Source: Paulinella micropora (taxonomy: Eukaryota > Cercozoa > Imbricatea > Euglyphida > Paulinellidae). From it: a stretch of DNA of 64,000 nt. Positions 51,826-62,127 of this stretch are shown here, piece by piece. The notes below the pieces were generated by a model. That model did no database searches, was not told the origin of the DNA, and worked only from the letters and a program-made list of their open reading frames with translations. Made by a program: the position numbers and the translations under genes. How positions within the stretch are numbered: the stretch's first letter is position 1; each line of letters begins with the position of its first letter. Where the stretch lies: assembly GCA_019918135.1 (NCBI GenBank), contig WBZZ01002344.1, forward strand, positions 125,001 to 189,000, read 5' to 3'.

Positions 51826-52128
51826 TTCCTTGCTTGCGTTGCACGCACTGTGCGACCGATGGAATTGGCTGTCGGCGGAGAGGGGAGGACCGAGTGCAAC
51901 CCTTCACGGGATGCACTGTGCACAAGTCTTAGACTGTGATGGTTCATGCCAGCCCCGAAGCCATTCCTGGCGTTATGGATGCTCTGCACTTTAATTTGTT
52001 GCCTTTTTTTTTAACTTCGGTTTTTTGAAAATTTTTGCATAACCTTTCTAACGGGAAGCGCTGCCATTTTTTGTGATTTTTTTTCTGACACACAACTTAG
52101 AGTTCAATTTGCCTCCGTCTTCGAGGAG
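50620..52128. other. CT-rich spacer between the divergent transposon genes
   Basis: Non-coding. It begins with about 500 bases of ordinary sequence, then a run of about 27 C bases (51,179-51,205), long CT/TTTC tracts and two tandem copies of a 340-base unit. It presumably carries both promoters. Open frames here read poly-Ser/Leu or poly-Arg/Glu and are artefacts. Confidence 0.75.
51345..52048. repeat. Two tandem copies of a 340-bp CT-rich unit
   Basis: Copy 1 (about 51,345-51,690) and copy 2 (about 51,705-52,048) both start with a C-run, continue with CT tracts, then GCTTGCGTTGCACGCACTG, GGAATTGGCTGTCGGCGGAG, CTTAGACTGTGATGGTTCAT and ACTTTAATTTGTTGC and end in TAACTTCGGTTTTTT. Differences are few, so the duplication is recent. 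Confidence 0.9.
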
Positions 52129-55100
52129 ATGTACGGCGTTACTCCTCAGTATTTCTCTACGACCTCAATTCAGACAGGCGGCGTGTCTGATACTGTCACG
52201 CCCACTCCGTTTGCCGACATGTATGGGACAGACGGGCCGGGAGGCGGCTTCGACTCCATGTATGGGTCAGAATGTGTGTCAGTGACTGAGGGACCAACTT
52301 CGGGAGGACATTCTTCTTGTTTTCAGGCAACGGATTGGGGAAGGGCTGTTACGGCTGGGCAGGAAGCTAATAACGCTGACTTCCGAACCACACCGGAGCC
52401 GCTGTATCTGTGCCTTGGCATGGAGGCCACCCCGTTGGTTCGACCACGTAAGACTGACAGGGGCTACAAGCACGTCAAGAGAAAGGCCGTGCCCACCCCT
52501 ACAGTCAGACCGACAGCGTTGAAGAAATGGCTTGGAATGTCATACGCCGACCTGACGCACGAAATAGGCGCACCTTGCTGTTCCAAGTATAAGTGCCATC
52601 TGTGGGTCAGTCCCTGGCACGCTTCTAGGGCGGGCCGATTCTTGTTCGCAGTCTTTCAGGGATTTGACCGCCTGGGTATGTGGACAGCTTCAGGCCATAA
52701 CCTTAAGCAATGCGGATGTTCAATACAGGTAACACAGTTCTCCCTCAGGCTGTTTTTTCCCATCACCCCTGTGGACTTATTATAATGCATTGTCCCTTGC
52801 TGCAGGCATCGTGGTACGCCCGTGTGCCGGGTCATGTGGCAGCGTATTTACGGCGTAGGCGCTGTCACTCTTGGCAAAGCCAAGAAGCTTTTGCGTCACT
52901 CCGCGAAGTATTACGAGCGGGCGTACACACCGCAGTCCGACGTGTCGGACTTGGTGTCGACATTGTTGATGCGTAAGTTTGTGGAGGAGTGCGAGACCAT
53001 AGCAGACGGAGTGTGGCACCTCCAAGACGTGGAGAACTTTCCGGAGGTGCAGAAGTACGTGGGCATGAATTGGGCCTGGGCGTGCAACACCCTTCTGGTT
53101 GGGCAGCGCTGCAAGAGTGATAGCCCCCCCGGCGACCAGATCATACGCAAGGTGTGGCGCGAGAACTTCAAGTTTGTGAAGCCGATCCGCAAAGGAGACT
53201 TTTCCAAGTGCGAGATTTGCGGGGACCTGGCGAGGAGGCATGAAGAGGGCTTCCAGACAGACGCAGCGGCGAAGCTCTGGCGGCTGGATAACCACCAACA
53301 CCACAAGGTACATCGCAAGTGCAGAGAGGAATCCTTGCAGCGTGCTCATGACGCAGCTGTGACAAAAGCTAGGTGTACAGCGTGGACGATAGATATGACC
53401 AAACCTTTCAACTTTCCCAGTTGTGGTAGGGGTACTTGTCTTTGTACGCAAATCTCATAGTGGTTTGTGTTTTTTGTGTGTGTGCAGCCAACCAAGCCTT
53501 CAAAAGAAAGAAGGTGATACGTTTGCATGCCGGCGGGGCGACAAGCTTCAGTCACGACAAAAAGTTTGTCTTGGTTCGTTTGCCGAATGTTGACAAAGGC
53601 GGCAATGAGAACTTCACGTGGTTGTACCATCTTTTGCATTGGGAGCTCTTCCACCCAGACACTAAGCCGGCGGGAACGTTGTATATCGACTGGGACGGTG
53701 GGTCGGAGAACACCACCGCTACGGCACTCGCTTTTTTTTTCGCACTTGGTCGCTATGGGGTGGAAAGTCAAGATCGAAACGCACCGAATGGTCCGCTCCC
53801 ATACGCATAACAAACAAGACCAGGAGTTTTTTACCTTGCGCTACTGCGGCTGGAAGACCACACTGTACGTCACCTCGCTGGCGCAGGGTCTATTCAATCT
53901 TCTCCGCGGGTTTCACAAGTGCAAAGAGAAGTATGTAATCCTGCTCCTTGCCTCGAGTTATGATTGGAAGAGCTACTTTACTCCGTCCAGAAACCCCAAC
54001 TGGAATTTGCGGGTGGCCTCGCAGCCCTTAGCGTGGCAATATTCCGTCCCCGAGCCGACTACCTTCGGCCTTCCGGCGGTGCGTGTCAAGACTTGGGGCG
54101 ACAGCCAGCAGAAGTGGCATGGAGAAGAAGATGACCCGGATGGTCGTCCTTTGCTGCCTTATGTCGGTGCCCCTGGTAAAAATTCGAATCTAGTTACCCT
54201 TTTGACTTTTTCCTTTTGTTGACTACTGCAGAGGCACTGAAGCCCAAGAAGTTGCCGTTAGTAGATTGGGCAACTGAGCAGATCAAAAGGGATACTAGAT
54301 TATTGGCCTCCAGGTTTTGTTCCGCCGAAGAGAGTGAGTCGATCAACGCAATTTTGGACAACCTGCAATGCCTTGACCAAGTCCACTGGGACGGCGCAGA
54401 AGGTGAAGGCGGCCTGCCTGGCAGGCCTGGGCATTTCAAGTGCGTGGACAAGAAAGGCGTGGAGTGGAAGGCGCATGTGCGCGTGCTCGACGACATACCC
54501 GACAACCCGTGGGCGCTGCCTGAGGATAAACAGAAAGCTGTGGACGATACGATCTCCCTGTCGGAAGAAGAGCGCAAGTCCTTCCCAACTTGTTTTTTTA
54601 CCAATGACCGCCACATGCCCAGACATCCACGCTGGTATGGGGCACGCAGGCTTAACGATCAGGAGCGTCGAGCGCACGACTTCAAAAACCCTGCACCGCA
54701 GAGGCCGCTTCACGAGAGTGTGGCTGAGGCATTGCCTTGCGACGCTGCGCAACTGACCAAGAAGTGTACAGTGCCTGCGTTGAAGGCGTGGCTGCGTCTA
54801 CACGGACAGGGTGCTCAAGGCAACAAGCAGGCTTTGGTAAACGCTGTGTGCACTCACTTTGGCGCCTGTTCCTGCAACCTACCTGCTGGCGGAGCTGCTG
54901 TTCCCAATCCACCTCAAGGTGGCCGTGCCCGTGGCGGTCGTGGTGGTCGTGGTGGCCGTGCCCGCGCAAGTGCGAGCCCAGCTGCGCCAGCTCTGCCAGA
55001 CGAATCTAGCGATTCTGATCAGCCCTTTGTTGCGCCTCCTCGCAAGCGACAACGAGTTCGAATTCAACCGCAGCCGAGACGACAATTTCGACGGATGGTT

Positions 55101-55334
55101 GAAGAAGAGGATGAAATGTTTGACGAACAGCAAGAAGAGTCTAAGCTTGAACAGAATGAGCAGATCTTGCTGTCGCGACGCTCAAAAAGCCAAGCGCGGG
55201 TTGCCTTGCAGCAACATTACGCTCAGTCAGACACTGAGTCTGAAGCCGCGGTAAACGTGCGGCTGCCTGGTGGACTTGCAGAAGACTCAGAGTCAGCTGA
55301 GTCAAACTGGAGCGACGAAGAGCAGTCAAACTAG
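52129..55334 (+). CDS. DDE-type transposase with SAP-containing C-terminal part, multi-exon
   Basis: Exons at about 52129-52728, 52806-53425, 53488-54175 and 54232-55334. The first part has ALKKWLGMSYADLTHEIG and GAPCCSKYKCHLWVSPW; then PVCRVMWQRIYGVGAVTLGK. A Cys/His cluster (CEICGDLARRHEE, HHKVHRKC) comes before TAWTIDMTKPF, which may hold the first catalytic Asp. Next is TLYIDWDGGSENTTAT with the second, and after a frame change in a T9 run (about 53,732-53,740) comes THRMVRSHTHNKQDQEFF. The D...GxEN...HTH.xxD pattern resembles DUF7869-like transposase cores. The last exon has a SAP motif (VPALKAWLRLHGQGAQGNKQ), then a Gly/Arg-rich and an acidic tail. It should bind and cut the inverted repeats. 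The T9 break is a frameshift or sequencing error. Confidence 0.65.
53426..53487 (+). other. Intron 2 of the transposase gene
   Basis: Donor GTAGGGGTAC and acceptor TGTGTGCAG, 62 bases; joining them leaves the frame continuous (FNFPSC to ANQAFKRKK). Confidence 0.7.
54176..54231 (+). other. Intron 3 of the transposase gene
   Basis: Donor GTAAAAATTC and acceptor GACTACTGCAG, 56 bases; the junction joins VGAP to EALKPKK in frame. Confidence 0.7.
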
Positions 55335-55629
55335 TTTTTTGCTTTCATTTAGTGCAGATATTTGTGTGACCTCGTCTGCCAGTTTTTTCTGCATGAAATC
55401 TGAATTGGCTGATGAACTCTCAACGTTTCCGGGTGAGTGAAGTGTAACGAGTCAGCAAAAATATTAAAGTATTTTTTTTACTTAAACTCATTTAATTTAT
55501 TTTAATGAAAACCTTAATAATATAAATTCTGTGATTAATACTAACTATCCACTGCAAAATCCGTGATTAATATTGGTTTTCCAATATTTTCTGTTAGCTT
55601 CATGACTTAGGTGAAATGAAGGATATTTC

Positions 55630-56186
55630 CATAAAAAATTAAGTTTTGAAGTCAAGTTCTGAATATGTTTTCGATGGTGCCGGTCGGAAATAAGATTATA
55701 TTCAGTTGAATTATCATCTACATCAAAGATCCCGCTCAAAAAACCTGCCAGGGGATGTCTTGATCACATTTTTCTGCCTTGGGAAAATTTAAATGGTGAA
55801 AACACTGTAAATACATACAAAATTTGAATTTTTGAATTCAAATTTTAATATTTTCACTTTAAATCTTTTCTAAATTGTTGAATTAATTAATGTTCATGAT
55901 TAGAACACATAAAACAATAAAAGCCATGTAGTATTAATAGAAAGCGACCGCTTGCAAAATCAGTAAATTTAATGAAAATAGTTCCCACTCCTAGCATATA
56001 TTTCGCTGCCGGTGAACTTGAAATGAGTGTGTTAGAGTATGTACAAGCGTTGTTTTTTCATTCCTGCTCATAATAAGTAAATAATATAGCTTTTGGAATC
56101 ATTTCTGCAAGTATTTCAGATATTCTGAAAATCATCGGGAAAAATTTCGTGAAATCCGTATATTAGGTTTCGTCGTAATGTTTGTT
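55630..56186 (-). repeat. Right terminal inverted repeat of the DNA transposon
   Basis: Reverse complement of 47,497-48,052, ending AATGTTTGTT at 56186; a few substitutions and small indels distinguish the arms. Confidence 0.92.
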
Positions 56187-56254
56187 GTAGCACTAACGGC
56201 GATAGTTTTAGTATCAATAGACTGCTGTTCCTGTGATCGTCCAAATATATTCAT
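56187..56254 (-). pseudogene. N-terminal part of the transposon-split viral gene
   Basis: From ATG 56254 (MNIFGRSQEQQSIDTK) to the transposon edge, with the right GTAG target duplication at 56187-56190. It joins in frame to 46931-47496 when the transposon is removed. It is divergent from the fibre gene at 56304, sharing a 49-base AT-rich interval. Confidence 0.75.
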
Positions 56255-56303
56255 TTTTAAGACTAAATATACATTCTACAATATAAAATAATATAATTAA
56301 AAT

Positions 56304-59300
56304 ATGAACCATTTAGGAAATCCATGGACTTATCATTTTTACGGCTCTGTCATAGTAGATGAGGATTTAGAAATTGATGGAGTGTTATATGGTGATCATA
56401 TTGAAGCAAACTCAATACAAGCAAGGACTGATGACATATCAATATCCTCGCGAAATAACAACTCTTCCTTGTTGATATCTGATACTGGTTATGTCTCAAT
56501 TAATAATGAATACGATCTACCAATAGCGGACGGCACGGCGAACCAAGTATTAAAAACAGATGAGTTAGGCAATACTTCATTTGCTACATTAAATTCAAGT
56601 TATATAAGCGACTTTGAATTAGATAAATTAACGGATGTATTAATAACAGGCACACCGTCTAATAATCAACTGCTCATTTATAGCACTGGACAATGGAGAA
56701 ATGTGGCATCGCCTTTTCTGAGATTAGATGGTCTCGCCATGATGATAGGAGATTTAAATATGGGAGGTCTTAGTATTGTAAATGTAAATCTCGTTGATGG
56801 TATTGATGTTTCCGTCCTTGATGCTTCTGTGGTTAAACTCGCTGGCAACCAAACCATAGCGGGAACTAAGATATTCAGTAATATAATAAATGCGAGTGCT
56901 GGCATTGATATGAAAAGTCAAAGCATAACGAATGTTAATCTGGTTGATGGTGTTGATATTTCCACCCTTGACACTTCGGTGGTTAAATTAACAGGAGACC
57001 AAACCATAGCAGGGAATAAAATATTCACTACTTATTTGGGTATAAAGGATTCAAATCCATTAAATACAGGGAAGTTATTCTTCAGTTATAACAATAATAG
57101 TGGTGCTATTTATTCGTCGGAGGCAGATGGAACAATAGGACATCCATTGAATATTGTCGGTTCGTCCATAGTCCTCGCTTCTACCTTGGGGAGTGGAATA
57201 ACATTGACTGGCAATGTTTTAAATTTTAACAGCACGACAGCAATCAGCGGACTTCCAGCACCATTCTATGACGGCGATGCTTAAACAAAAGCATATACTG
57301 ATACGAAACTGGCAAAGGACGGCACAACGGCTATGACGGGCAGTTTAAATATGGGAGGATTTGCGATTACAAATGTTGGTAATGTTGATGGCGTTGATGT
57401 TTCCGTTCTTGACACTTCGGTGGTTAAATTAACAACCGACCAAACCACAGCAGGGACAAAGACATTTAATAACCAAATTTCAATGGGCACTAACCTTGTT
57501 CCAACATTAGCAGACCATGTATTAAATAAAAAATATGTTGATGATAATTGTGTGAAATTAACAACAGACCAAACCATAGCAGGGACTAAAACATTTAATA
57601 ATCAGATTTCAATGGGAACAAACTTAATTCCAACACTAGCAGACCATGTAGCGAATAAAAAATGTGTTGACGATAATTGTGTGAAATTAACAACAGACCA
57701 AACAATCGGAGGTAATAAAACATTTAGAGATAAAATAACGACATCACTAATATCAACAATAAGCAGACCGATAATTATAGGAAACACGACAAAAGGCACA
57801 GGGACGAGAGGAGGCTTAGAATTATACGGAACGGCAAGCAATATCGGAGGGGCACATTTACAAGCAATAACAACGGCGGATGCTTACCCCACATTTCAAT
57901 TATTGAACTGGTCGCACGATAATGTAAGTTTAGTTTTTGATAGTTATTTTGACGGGACGAACTGGAAATCAAGCCATAGCGGGTCAAACTTTTTAATACA
58001 GAAAGGAGGTAATAAACTCGTTTTTAATTATAAATCAGGAATAACGGCAGGAAACAATATAACATGGTCTGAGGCGATGAATATAAGCACAGCAGGATTA
58101 CTAACGGCAAATGCGGGAGTATCAACGACTACATTAACAACAAGCGATAATGTAGTAGTAGGAACGGGTAAAAAAATATTTATAGACAGAGGTGCGACAG
58201 CAAACAATAAATTAGTTTTGTTTGATGGAGGAACAGGATCAACAACTTCTTTTAGTGGGCTCGGTATCGCCAACTCTATATTCATATACAATACTTCAAC
58301 AGGAGATAGCCACGTTTTTTATGATGCTATGACAGAATTATTTAGAATTAACAGCACAGCGATTACGGCGACAAAATCAATAATAGCAAATGGAGGTTTA
58401 AATATGAATAGTCAAAGGATTACAAATGTAAATCAACTAAATGGAAGGACTGTTTCAACTCTATTTAGCGAACACGATGCGAACAAGGCTAAAATATCAG
58501 CAGACGGCTCAATAGACACACATAGCGATGTTATCATATCAAATCCACAAAACGGCCAATTATTAACATACAACGGCACAAACTGGGTGAATTCCACTGG
58601 GTCATTGGCTTTTCTTGCTTTATCAGGTGGAACAATGACGGGAGATGTAAAATATGGGGCTTCTGCTTTTACTTTATACACCGCCCCGCAGACTATGACC
58701 ACCAACAATTCTGGAGGGTTTGTTGCTTCTGCTTCTAATGAATACAATCCAGCATATTATGCTTTTAATTCCGACCAGAATGATTATTGGAGCACTGCTA
58801 TATACTACAACGACACAACAGGAGTTTATAATAGAACCCCCGCAACCACGAATACTTGGGGAGGAACAGCATACACAGGCGAATATATAAAAATAGATTT
58901 AGGAGCAATATACAAGATAAAAAATTATTATGTCAGGTCTTCGTCTGCTAATTACATTGAAACAACACCGAGCATTTGGTATGTAGGAGTAAGCACTGAC
59001 AACGCGACTTACACCTTATGGGACAGCAGGAGTGGAGAGGCTTGGGCTTCACAAACAACTAAAACATATACACCCGCTTCAAATGCTACTGCTAGATATA
59101 TTATATTTGTAGTGAATAAGACGGGAAGCGGTGGAACTTCATTTAGAAGTCAGCCACGTATAGCAAGTTTGTATTTTGATTATGAGACTTTTAATTATGA
59201 CATAACGAATGTTAGAAATATGACAGGCTATTCAATAACAACAAGCGGAGCCATAACGGCTAGCGGATTGATAACGGCTAGCGGAGGATTAACAGGAACT

Positions 59301-60735
59301 ACATTAACGGCTAGCGGATTGATAACTGCTAATGCGGGGCTTGATATGAAAAGTCAGATTTTATCAAATAGCCACTCCATCGGCTTCAACAGACGGGGCG
59401 AACAAAACTTATGTAGATACATTAGACGGGCAAAATGTGAAATTAACTGGAACTCAAACAATAGCAGGAACAAAAGAATTTAGCGGAAAATTAGCAACTT
59501 CATTAGGCATCCCGTGTATAGTAGGTAGGAATTCAAAGGGAACAGGAGCGACAGAAGGCTTAGAATTGTATGGAACAAGTGGTAATATAAATGGTCCGCA
59601 CATTCAAGCATTTGTTCATGATTCCGTTTATCCCACATTCCAATTACTAAACTGGAGTCAAGACAACATTACTTTAAATTTTGATAGTTATTACGATGGC
59701 GCGAACTGGAAATCAAGCGACCCAGGCTCAAACTTTCAAATAGCAAAAGGAAACGACAAACTCACATTTAACTATAAAACAGGTGTAGCACTGGGAGGAA
59801 ATATTGCTTGGTCTGAGGCGATGAACATAAACACTGCTGGACTATTAACAGCGAATGCTGGAATAAGCACAACAACGGCGACGGCGAGTGGAGTGATAAC
59901 CGCAAATGCTGGTATTAGTTCGGCTCAAAATATTGTAATAACTAACACAACATCTACACTTTTCTTTACAGACGGCACGACAACTACGTGCGGTGTAAAG
60001 TGGACGGATAGCAACCACTGCATATTTTGTAAGAGAAACTCAGATCAAATGTATATTAAAGAGTATGGCAATATGTACTTTCAAACAACAGGTTCTACTA
60101 CACGAGCACAAATAAATTCAGGTGGTCTTTATGTTCCTTCGGATAGTGCTACTACTTCGGTTCAAATAGGGATATCAAGAAATGCGGGTTTCGTGAATGA
60201 ACCAATGATTTTGATAAGGTCTGGTAATAATGCTAGTAACCGCGGTTTCATTGGTCATAGTGGAACACAACTTTATGTTTGGAATACTTCAAATACAAAT
60301 GGCGAACCTTCGGGAGGTTATAATTATATGACCGTCGGAGGTGGATGGGGATACTCGTCGGACAGAAGAATGAAAGCAGATATTAAGATATTAGAATGCG
60401 GGGATTGTTGGGAAAAATTAATGAAACTAAATTGTTGCTCATATTATTGGAAAACAGATGAGAAGAAAGAAAAAAAGAATTGTGCTTTTATTGCGGATGA
60501 AGTTAAAAAAATTTTCCCTGAGTTTGTTGAAACTACGAAAATGAAAATAGGTGATGAGGAAAATATTGAAGGAATAGAATATACGAATTTTATACCGATA
60601 TTGGTCAGTGCTTTTCAACACATGGCGGAAAAGATGGTTAATTTAGAAAAAAAAATTCTACTTAATATAGTACAAGACCAAACCAATCAAATAGCAGAAA
60701 TAAGAGCGGTTTTATTTCCACCTAATGCCTCCTAG
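56304..60735 (+). pseudogene. Long fibre protein with S74 chaperone domain, one stop and one frameshift
   Basis: About 1,475 residues if read through. TAA at 57282-57284 interrupts a frame that continues unchanged (MTGSLNMGGFAITNV), and a frameshift at about 59,370-59,400 moves to the frame ending at 60735. Residues about 140-480 are repeats such as VVKLTTDQTTAGTKTF and LADHVLNKKYVDD, the type found in beta-helical phage and viral fibres. Residues about 790-970 are a discoidin-like domain (GGFVASASNEYNPAYYAFNS, YIKIDLGAIYKIKNYYV). The C-terminus (about 60,355-60,690) is the S74 intramolecular chaperone: SSDRRMKADIKILE, CAFIADEVKKIFPEFV, NFIPILVSAFQ. Such domains trimerise the fibre and are cut off after folding. 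Probably the host-attachment fibre of virus 2. Confidence 0.85.
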
Positions 60736-61080
60736 ATTACATCCACCACCGCCTATTATTGATATGGCGGATGGCGAACTAACACCAGAATTAAAGTCTC
60801 GTGTTTTGGACATTTCGTTGAAGAACGAGGAACGGAAGCAGGAGCATGAATACACCGATAATTGGGACTGCTGTTGTATGACAAAAAAACAGATAGCAGA
60901 TTAATAAAATATTTATTCCAAATAGCAATCATAATAGCAATAATCGCATTGGCGATCGTAAAACTTTCTAACCATAATCTTGATTGTAATCAAACTAATG
61001 TGTATGTGGGGCTCATTTCGTTGATGGTAGGAATAGTGCTTCCAAGCCCATCTTCAAGTTCTGGGGGTGGTAAGAAGTAA
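60725..61080 (+). pseudogene. Two-helix membrane protein, frameshifted at an A7 run
   Basis: The ATG at 60725 overlaps the end of the fibre gene by 11 bases. The first frame (MPPRLHPPPPIIDMADGE) reads to CCCMTKK and stops; after an A7 run (about 60,880-60,886) the next frame continues as DSRLIKYLFQIAIIIAI, a clear membrane helix, then VYVGLISLMVGIVLP and a Ser/Gly-rich tail SSSSGGGKK. Together about 118 residues. Proteins with paired helices and a proline-rich start occur among small virion membrane proteins of polinton-like viruses; that is an analogy. The break may be real or a homopolymer error. Confidence 0.55.
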
Positions 61081-61112
61081 ATTCAAATAATATAAACTAT
61101 GTATATAATATA

Positions 61113-61337
61113 ATGAAGTATTGTGTGTCGTGTAAAATCTTCTATCCTCCCATATTTTTTATAGGTAAAAAATGGAAAATGTGTAAAGAATGTGATTCCT
61201 GTCGTAAAAAAAAGAATGTTAATAATGAAATATGTGTCCATATGAATAAACAGAAATATTGTTTGCTGTGTATAGTATCGGAAAAAAAACCAGAGCCGAT
61301 TGCTCATTCTGAACCTTGGATGGAGTGGTTGAATTAA
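61113..61337 (+). CDS. Small cysteine-rich zinc protein
   Basis: A 74-residue protein with CVSCKIFYPP, CKECDSCRKKK, a histidine in ICVHMNK and YCLLC, enough ligands for one or two zinc sites. A TATATAATATA tract touches its ATG, matching the virus 2 promoter pattern. Its end overlaps the convergent next gene by four bases. Function unknown. Confidence 0.6.
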   Translation: MKYCVSCKIFYPPIFFIGKKWKMCKECDSCRKKKNVNNEICVHMNKQKYCLLCIVSEKKPEPIAHSEPWMEWLN

Positions 61338-61591
61338 ATATCATTACATTCGTTTAATAATACTTTATACCAAGAATTGTCGCTATTACAAAATAACTTA
61401 ATACTATCGTAAATAGAACGACAATCATTATTTCCATTGTTAATATACACACACGGAAACGAAGTATTCAGACCCGATTGAATACAATAAGTACAATTTT
61501 CTTTTTTCTTACTGAATTCCCGATTTAGAATATAAAAGTCGCAGGCTGTCCGACCTAACACAGAGCACACGAATAGCAATATCAATAACAT
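61334..61591 (-). CDS. Secreted or membrane-anchored cysteine-rich protein
   Basis: 85 residues. MLLILLFVCSVLGRTAC forms a signal-peptide-like start; six more cysteines follow (CTYC, FPCVY, DCRS, LFCNS, NECND), suggesting a disulphide-bonded domain outside the cytosol. No family recognised. Confidence 0.5.
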   Translation of the reverse strand: MLLILLFVCSVLGRTACDFYILNREFSKKKENCTYCIQSGLNTSFPCVYINNGNNDCRSIYDSIKLFCNSDNSWYKVLLNECNDI

Positions 61592-61610
61592 ATATTATAA
61601 TATCTATAAT

Positions 61611-61877
61611 TTACCAAAGTAAGTTCCAAGCCCAGAATGATGCTTGATTTTTGTTTAAATATGCGGGCTTTCCATCCTTTGTTTTAATTGCTTGATGTCT
61701 GGCACGATAACTTTCCCGTCTGTCTTCGTCTTGATGTTTGGTATAATCAGAATAACCAGATGCTCCAAAGTTGATACGACGGCCGTTGTAGATTACATAA
61801 TACTTTTTTCCTTTCACTTTACTCTCGCCGAAGTCTGTCGCTCCTAATGACGAGGCTTTCTCTCTTAGTCCTATTAT
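61611..61877 (-). CDS. DUF5754-like protein, start codon not ATG
   Basis: The strongly conserved part, KKYYVIYNGRRINFGASGYS, DYTKHQDEDRRESYRARH and FWAWNLLW, matches the DUF5754-type proteins of many algal and amoebal viruses (function unknown). The frame continues upstream from a GTG at 61817 through GLREKASSLGATDFGE to ATA-ATA at 61872-61877, without an ATG before the stop at about 61,901. The original start was probably lost to an ATG-to-ATA change, or the gene uses a non-ATG start. Confidence 0.65.
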   Translation of the reverse strand: MIGLREKASSLGATDFGESKVKGKKYYVIYNGRRINFGASGYSDYTKHQDEDRRESYRARHQAIKTKDGKPAYLNKNQASFWAWNLLW

Positions 61878-61881
61878 ATAT

Positions 61882-62103
61882 TTAGCCCGCTTTACCTTCC
61901 TCTTTAATTATATTATTATAAATCGCTTCTCGTTGCCTATTTGATAGCGGTAATCTATAAAGGATATTTTGAGGTTTTCTGAAAATGTTGGGGTTTCTAT
62001 TCACTAAGTTCTGAGTGATACGGATTTGGTCAATTTCCTTCCCTAGCCGTTCTAGTTCCTCCAGTTGCTCCTCGTCTTTGGTTTTTTCCTTTTTATTTTC
62101 CAT
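61882..62103 (-). CDS. Small charged helical protein
   Basis: 73 residues starting MENKKEKTKDEEQLEELERL, a likely coiled coil in the first half, then LYRLPLSNRQREAIYNNI. A TATAATATAGG box directly precedes the ATG and the 24-base interval is shared with the divergent PLA2-domain gene. Function unknown. Confidence 0.5.
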   Translation of the reverse strand: MENKKEKTKDEEQLEELERLGKEIDQIRITQNLVNRNPNIFRKPQNILYRLPLSNRQREAIYNNIIKEEGKAG

Positions 62104-62127
62104 CCTATATTATAGCAGATATAAAAA

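Larger units (their letters stand above)
47497..56186. mobile_element. 8,690-bp DNA transposon inserted in virus 2
   Basis: Bounded by about 556-bp inverted repeats and a GTAG duplication. Inside are two divergent multi-exon genes: an accessory protein leftward (about 50,515-48,229) and a DDE-type transposase rightward (52,129-55,334), separated by a 1.5-kb CT-rich spacer. Composition and introns differ from the AT-rich, intronless virus around it, so it is a separate host-type element. The structure (long repeats, 4-bp duplication, two divergent genes) does not let me assign a superfamily with certainty. Confidence 0.9.
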
